Assembly: GCA_964342855.1 (NCBI GenBank)
Contig: CAYFIB010000029.1
Coordinates: 1-33,602 of the forward strand
Source of the DNA: JBCBJX01 sp964342855
GTDB taxonomy: Bacteria; Pseudomonadota; Alphaproteobacteria; Caulobacterales; Parvularculaceae
Reading direction: 5' to 3'
Length of the DNA stretch: 33,602 nt
A program made the position numbers and the translations under genes. The first letter of the stretch is position 1; each line of letters starts with the position of its first letter. The notes under the pieces are model-generated. The model ran no database searches, had not been told where the DNA came from, and worked only from the letters and a program-made list of their open reading frames with translations. Below are positions 30,733-33,602 of the stretch, one piece after another.

Positions 30733-31671
30733 ATGCGCCCGGCGGTTCTTTCCCTTTTGATGGTGTGCGCGGCGGCTCCGGCCGCCGCGGGTCCGTTGGC
30801 GGACGTGCGCGCCGGGGCGACCGATGACCGGGTGCGGATCGATATCGTCTGCGCCGATGCGTGCGAGGGCCGGGTCGCCGGCAAGTCCGTGCGCATCACC
30901 GGGCTTGACCTGGAGCGGCCCATGCGCGCGGCGAGCGGGCCGGCGCCGTTTTCCTTAAGCCCCATCGACGGCGGCGCGCTGCTCATCATCGATGATGTGG
31001 ACGATCTTCAGGTCGAGACCGAGCCGGGCGAGGGGCGCACGACTGTCCGCGTCGTCGCGATGCGCATTCCGGCCCCTACGTCGTCGGCTCAGCCGAAGGC
31101 GACAACGTCCGCACCGAAGCCGACGACGATCGCAGCCGCGCCGCCGCCCTCGGCCAAACCGAAACAGCAAGCGTCAGAAACATCGCACGCGGACCGGTCC
31201 GCCGAACCCGCCCGTCACGCGCGCGCAGAAATGGTGTCGCCGACCAGCGTCTCCGCGCCGACGGTCCTGACGCCGGAGGCGCCGCCCGCCAATGATGCGA
31301 GCGTCGTCGACGCCGCCTTGCGCGATGCGCCGGAAGTCGGTCCGGACGGGCCGGGCGCGCGCTTCCGCGCCGTCGCCGCCGCGCACCCGGCGCCCGATGT
31401 TTCGCCCGTCGCCTGCGCCGCCGCGCGCGATCGCCTCGCGGCGGACGGCTGGGCCATCGACGCCCTCGCGCAAACAGCGTTTTGCGACGCCGCGGGCGGC
31501 GAGGTGGAGAGCGCGCTCAACGCCTTCGAGCGCATCCTCCAATACGATCCGCAGAACATCGTCGCCCTCTATGGTCGCGCCGCCGTCGCCGCCGCACGTG
31601 GGGACCGGGAAGCCGCCATGCGCTGGTATGACGGCGCCCGCGCGGCCGAGCGCCTGCGCGACGCGGGTTAG
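30733..31671 (+). CDS. Secreted TPR-containing protein
   Basis: A 312-aa protein from ATG 30733; a TTG at 30697 is possible but less likely. The signal peptide is MRPAVLSLLMVCAAAPAAAG. The N-terminal domain (about residues 20-115) looks beta-rich with two close cysteines (IVCADACEG). A long Pro/Ala/Thr/Lys-rich linker follows (about 115-210). The C-terminus (about 225-312) is helical and TPR-like: AQTAFCDAAGGEVESALNAFERILQYDPQNIVALYGRAAVAAARGDREAAMRWYDGA. No named family is recognised. It probably shares a transcript with the Arg/Asp/Gly-repeat protein just upstream. It could be envelope-associated. Confidence 0.7.
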   Translation: MRPAVLSLLMVCAAAPAAAGPLADVRAGATDDRVRIDIVCADACEGRVAGKSVRITGLDLERPMRAASGPAPFSLSPIDGGALLIIDDVDDLQVETEPGEGRTTVRVVAMRIPAPTSSAQPKATTSAPKPTTIAAAPPPSAKPKQQASETSHADRSAEPARHARAEMVSPTSVSAPTVLTPEAPPANDASVVDAALRDAPEVGPDGPGARFRAVAAAHPAPDVSPVACAAARDRLAADGWAIDALAQTAFCDAAGGEVESALNAFERILQYDPQNIVALYGRAAVAAARGDREAAMRWYDGARAAERLRDAG

Positions 31672-31674
31672 CAA

Positions 31675-31698
31675 CTGCGCGCAATCGTTGGCGCGCAG
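31675..31698 (+). terminator. Hairpin after the TPR protein gene
   Basis: An 8-base perfect stem, CTGCGCGC / GCGCGCAG, with an 8-base loop begins four bases past the stop codon. No T-run follows. It is probably a transcript-end hairpin. Confidence 0.45.
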
Positions 31699-31742
31699 CC
31701 GGGCGAGGGCGATACTTGCTCCCATCAACCGGGAGCCCTGTC

Positions 31743-32363
31743 ATGATCCGCGTACATCACCTCCGCATCGGCCGATCGATTTTCACCGTCTGGCTGCTTG
31801 AAGAATTGGGGCTCGACTATGAGCTCAAGATCTACGAGCGCGACCCGAAAACCTTTCGCGCGCCGCCCGAGCTGAAGGAGCCGCACCCCCTCGGCAAGTC
31901 GCCCGTCATCGAGGTCGACGGCGTGACGCTCTCCGAATCCGGCGCCATCGCGACTTATCTCATCGGCAAGCACGATACCGAACATCGCCTCTCGCCGAGC
32001 CCGGACGATATCCCGGCGTACACGCAGTACCTGCAGTGGCTGCACTACACCGAGGCGTCGGCCTTCGCGCCGCTCCTCATGCGTCTCATCCTCGCTCGCG
32101 AGCCGGAGCCGAAGTCGAAGGTGTTCGACGCGTTTTCCGCGGCGGAAGCCAAGCTCCATCTCGACTACATCGCCGCGCAGCTTGGCGAGAACGATTTCAT
32201 TCTCGGCGACCGGCTGCAGACGCCCGATATTGGCGTCACCTATATCTGCGAGATGGCGGGGCGATTCGGCATGCTGGAGGGCTATCCGACTCTCAAGGCG
32301 TATCTCGAACGCAATCAGGCGCGCCCGGCTTTCCTGCGCGCGAAGGAGCGCACGGGCGACTGA
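31743..32363 (+). CDS. Glutathione S-transferase
   Basis: A 206-aa two-domain glutathione S-transferase. The N-terminal thioredoxin-like domain starts MIRVHHLRIGRSIFTVWLLEELGLDYEL, and the glutathione-binding segment HPLGKSPVIEVDGVTLSESGAIATYLI contains the cis-proline and the SES motif. The C-terminal helical domain has LQTPDIGVTYICEMAGRFGMLEGYPTLKAYLERNQARPAF. The first-domain catalytic position is not clearly Ser, Tyr or Cys (the R-I-G-R-S region), so the mechanism is uncertain. A GGGAG ribosome site precedes the ATG. The physiological substrate is unknown. Confidence 0.92.
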   Translation: MIRVHHLRIGRSIFTVWLLEELGLDYELKIYERDPKTFRAPPELKEPHPLGKSPVIEVDGVTLSESGAIATYLIGKHDTEHRLSPSPDDIPAYTQYLQWLHYTEASAFAPLLMRLILAREPEPKSKVFDAFSAAEAKLHLDYIAAQLGENDFILGDRLQTPDIGVTYICEMAGRFGMLEGYPTLKAYLERNQARPAFLRAKERTGD

Positions 32364-32422
32364 AGGGCGGGAGAGGGGGCCGGAGCATTTCCGGCGAACG
32401 CGGGCTCTGCTAGGCGGGCGCC

Positions 32423-33037
32423 ATGCTGACGTCCTCCATCCTCGCGGCGCTCGACCTCGCCGGCGTCTTCGTCTTCGCGCTCTCCGGCGGGCTCACCGCC
32501 GTGCGGCACAAGCTCGACTTCTTCGGCGTCATCGTCGTGGCGCTGTTGCCGGCGGTCGGCGGCGGCACCCTGCGCGACGTCCTGCTCGATCAGCCGGTCT
32601 TCTGGCTTTCCGATGAACGGATGATCGTGCTGGCGGCGCTTGCGGGCGTCGCGGCGTTCTTTCTGCCGAACCGCCTGTCGCGCATGGCGGCGCTCGTCTG
32701 GTTCGACGCCGTGGGCCTCGCGCTCTTCGCCGCGGTTGGCGCCTCGAAAGCCTATGCGCTCGGCCATGGGCCCATCGTGACGGTCATGATGGGCACGATG
32801 ACCGCGACGGCGGGCGGGCTCATCCGCGACGTCATCTGCAATGAAACGCCCATGCTGCTGCGGGAAGGCGAGCTTTACGCCACCGCCGCCATCGCAGGCG
32901 GCTTCGCGCTCTGGGCGGCGAGCGCGCTGGGCGCCGGGGCGGGCCTGGCCATGCTGGTCGGCGCGGCGGTCGCCTTCGCCGTGCGGGCGGCGGGGCTCGT
33001 CTTCAAGCTGCGCCTGCCGGTTTCGCCCGGAAATTAG
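32423..33037 (+). CDS. TRIC/UPF0126 cation channel family protein
   Basis: A 204-aa integral membrane protein of the TRIC (UPF0126) family, trimeric monovalent-cation channels in prokaryotes. The two internally duplicated signatures are visible: GGGTLRDVLLDQPVFWL (residues 46-62) and GGLIRDVICNETPMLL (131-146), each at the end of a membrane helix in a seven-helix fold. It lies 84 bases before glyQ on the same strand, but nothing links its function to glycyl-tRNA synthesis. Confidence 0.93.
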   Translation: MLTSSILAALDLAGVFVFALSGGLTAVRHKLDFFGVIVVALLPAVGGGTLRDVLLDQPVFWLSDERMIVLAALAGVAAFFLPNRLSRMAALVWFDAVGLALFAAVGASKAYALGHGPIVTVMMGTMTATAGGLIRDVICNETPMLLREGELYATAAIAGGFALWAASALGAGAGLAMLVGAAVAFAVRAAGLVFKLRLPVSPGN

Positions 33038-33121
33038 AGCGCCGCTGAAACTCCGGCCTGAGGTTTGCGCGCGCGGAGGGCTCTGCTACCTCCCGCGACT
33101 GAAATTTCGCGAAAGCCCGCC

Positions 33122-33602
33122 ATGCCCCTCGACGCAGATCCCGCCGACCGCCGCAAGCGCTCCTTTCAGGGGCTGATCCTGACGCTCCAGCACTACTGGG
33201 CCGAGCAGGGCTGCGTGATCCTGCAGCCCTATGATCTCGAAATGGGGGCGGGCACCTTCCACCCGGCGACGACCTTGCGCTCCCTCGGGCCGAAGCCGTG
33301 GAAGGCGGCCTACGTGCAGCCCTGCCGCCGCCCGACGGACGGGCGCTATGGCGCGAACCCGAACCGCTTTCAACATTATTACCAGTTCCAGGTCGTCCTG
33401 AAGCCGAGCCCGGAGAACATTCAGGAGCTCTATCTCGGCTCCCTCGACGCTATCGGCGTCGACCGTTCCGTGCACGATATCCGCTTTGTCGAAGACGACT
33501 GGGAGAGCCCGACGCTTGGCGCCTGGGGCCTTGGCTGGGAGGTCTGGTGCGACGGAATGGAGGTGACCCAGTTCACCTACTTCCAGCAGGTCGGCGGCTT
33601 CG
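33122..33602 (+). CDS. glyQ: Glycyl-tRNA synthetase alpha subunit GlyQ, 5' part (partial)
   Basis: The first 160 residues of GlyQ, the catalytic alpha subunit of the heterotetrameric (alpha2-beta2) glycyl-tRNA synthetase; the rest is beyond the window. Family signatures are clear: FQGLILTLQHYWAEQGC, DLEMGAGTFHPATTLRSLGP, PCRRPTDGRYGANPNR, VHDIRFVEDDWESPTLGAWGLGWEVW and EVTQFTYFQQ. These include the class II motif 2 arginine region. glyS is expected downstream. The start ATG 33122 is the first in frame; the N-terminus carries a short charged leader (PLDADPADRRK). Confidence 0.97.
   Translation, partial: MPLDADPADRRKRSFQGLILTLQHYWAEQGCVILQPYDLEMGAGTFHPATTLRSLGPKPWKAAYVQPCRRPTDGRYGANPNRFQHYYQFQVVLKPSPENIQELYLGSLDAIGVDRSVHDIRFVEDDWESPTLGAWGLGWEVWCDGMEVTQFTYFQQVGGF

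Noticed and set aside
1..33602. tRNA, rRNA, riboswitch or insertion sequence
   Set aside because: No cloverleaf, rRNA segment, transposase or terminal inverted repeats were recognised by eye. A thiamine riboswitch would lie upstream of thiC, outside the window.

Overview
The window reads as a GC-rich alphaproteobacterial chromosome segment. The pointers are: an RpoH with the QKKLFFNLR box next to an RluD-type pseudouridine synthase, small families that I know mainly from this class (DUF6476-, DUF6460- and DUF6491-like proteins), a PodJ-like coiled-coil/Sel1 polarity protein, an exact CtrA box (TTAA-N7-TTAA), and a dispersed palindrome of a type common in Caulobacterales, Rhizobiales and Parvularculales. 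The genus is not resolved. A marine or Parvularcula/Hyphomonas-like bacterium is only an inference. No tRNA, rRNA or CRISPR was seen.

Layout. 1-1.8 kb: the 3' end of thiC, then an AT-richer islet with a protein carrying a HEPN-like R-N-x4-H motif and a DUF433/DUF5615 antitoxin/toxin pair. 1.8-5.7 kb: a sulfotransferase-like protein, a divergent nitrilase, and an OmpA-family outer membrane protein split by an artificial 100-N gap. 5.7-8.9 kb: rpoH, rluD and small membrane proteins. 8.7-11.9 kb: a light-repair block (DUF393, photolyase/cryptochrome and DUF2256, translationally coupled) divergent from a renalase-like flavoprotein. 12.1-14.2 kb: a DUF6460 protein, an MscS channel and a tandem thioredoxin/glutaredoxin protein.

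14.3-23.5 kb holds all four members of the ligase-associated DNA repair set: ATP-dependent ligase, beta-CASP exonuclease, Lhr-core DEXH helicase and PdeM metallophosphoesterase. They are not one operon. A PEP-CTERM-like GDSL hydrolase, a DUF2306-type membrane protein, and a distinctly AT-rich patch with a membrane-anchored tail-collar-like protein lie between them.

23.5-33.6 kb: DUF3429 protein, PodJ-like protein, acyl-CoA dehydrogenase, DUF6491-like lipoprotein, methyltransferase, an orphan Vsr endonuclease, two secreted proteins, a glutathione S-transferase, a TRIC/UPF0126 channel and the start of glyQ. DNA repair (photolyase, ligase set, Vsr) is the most strongly represented theme. The two items most worth follow-up are the split ligase cluster with its AT-rich insert and the OmpA protein with reversed domain order under a predicted CtrA site. 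The assembly gap in the OmpA gene can be resolved from the sequence itself.
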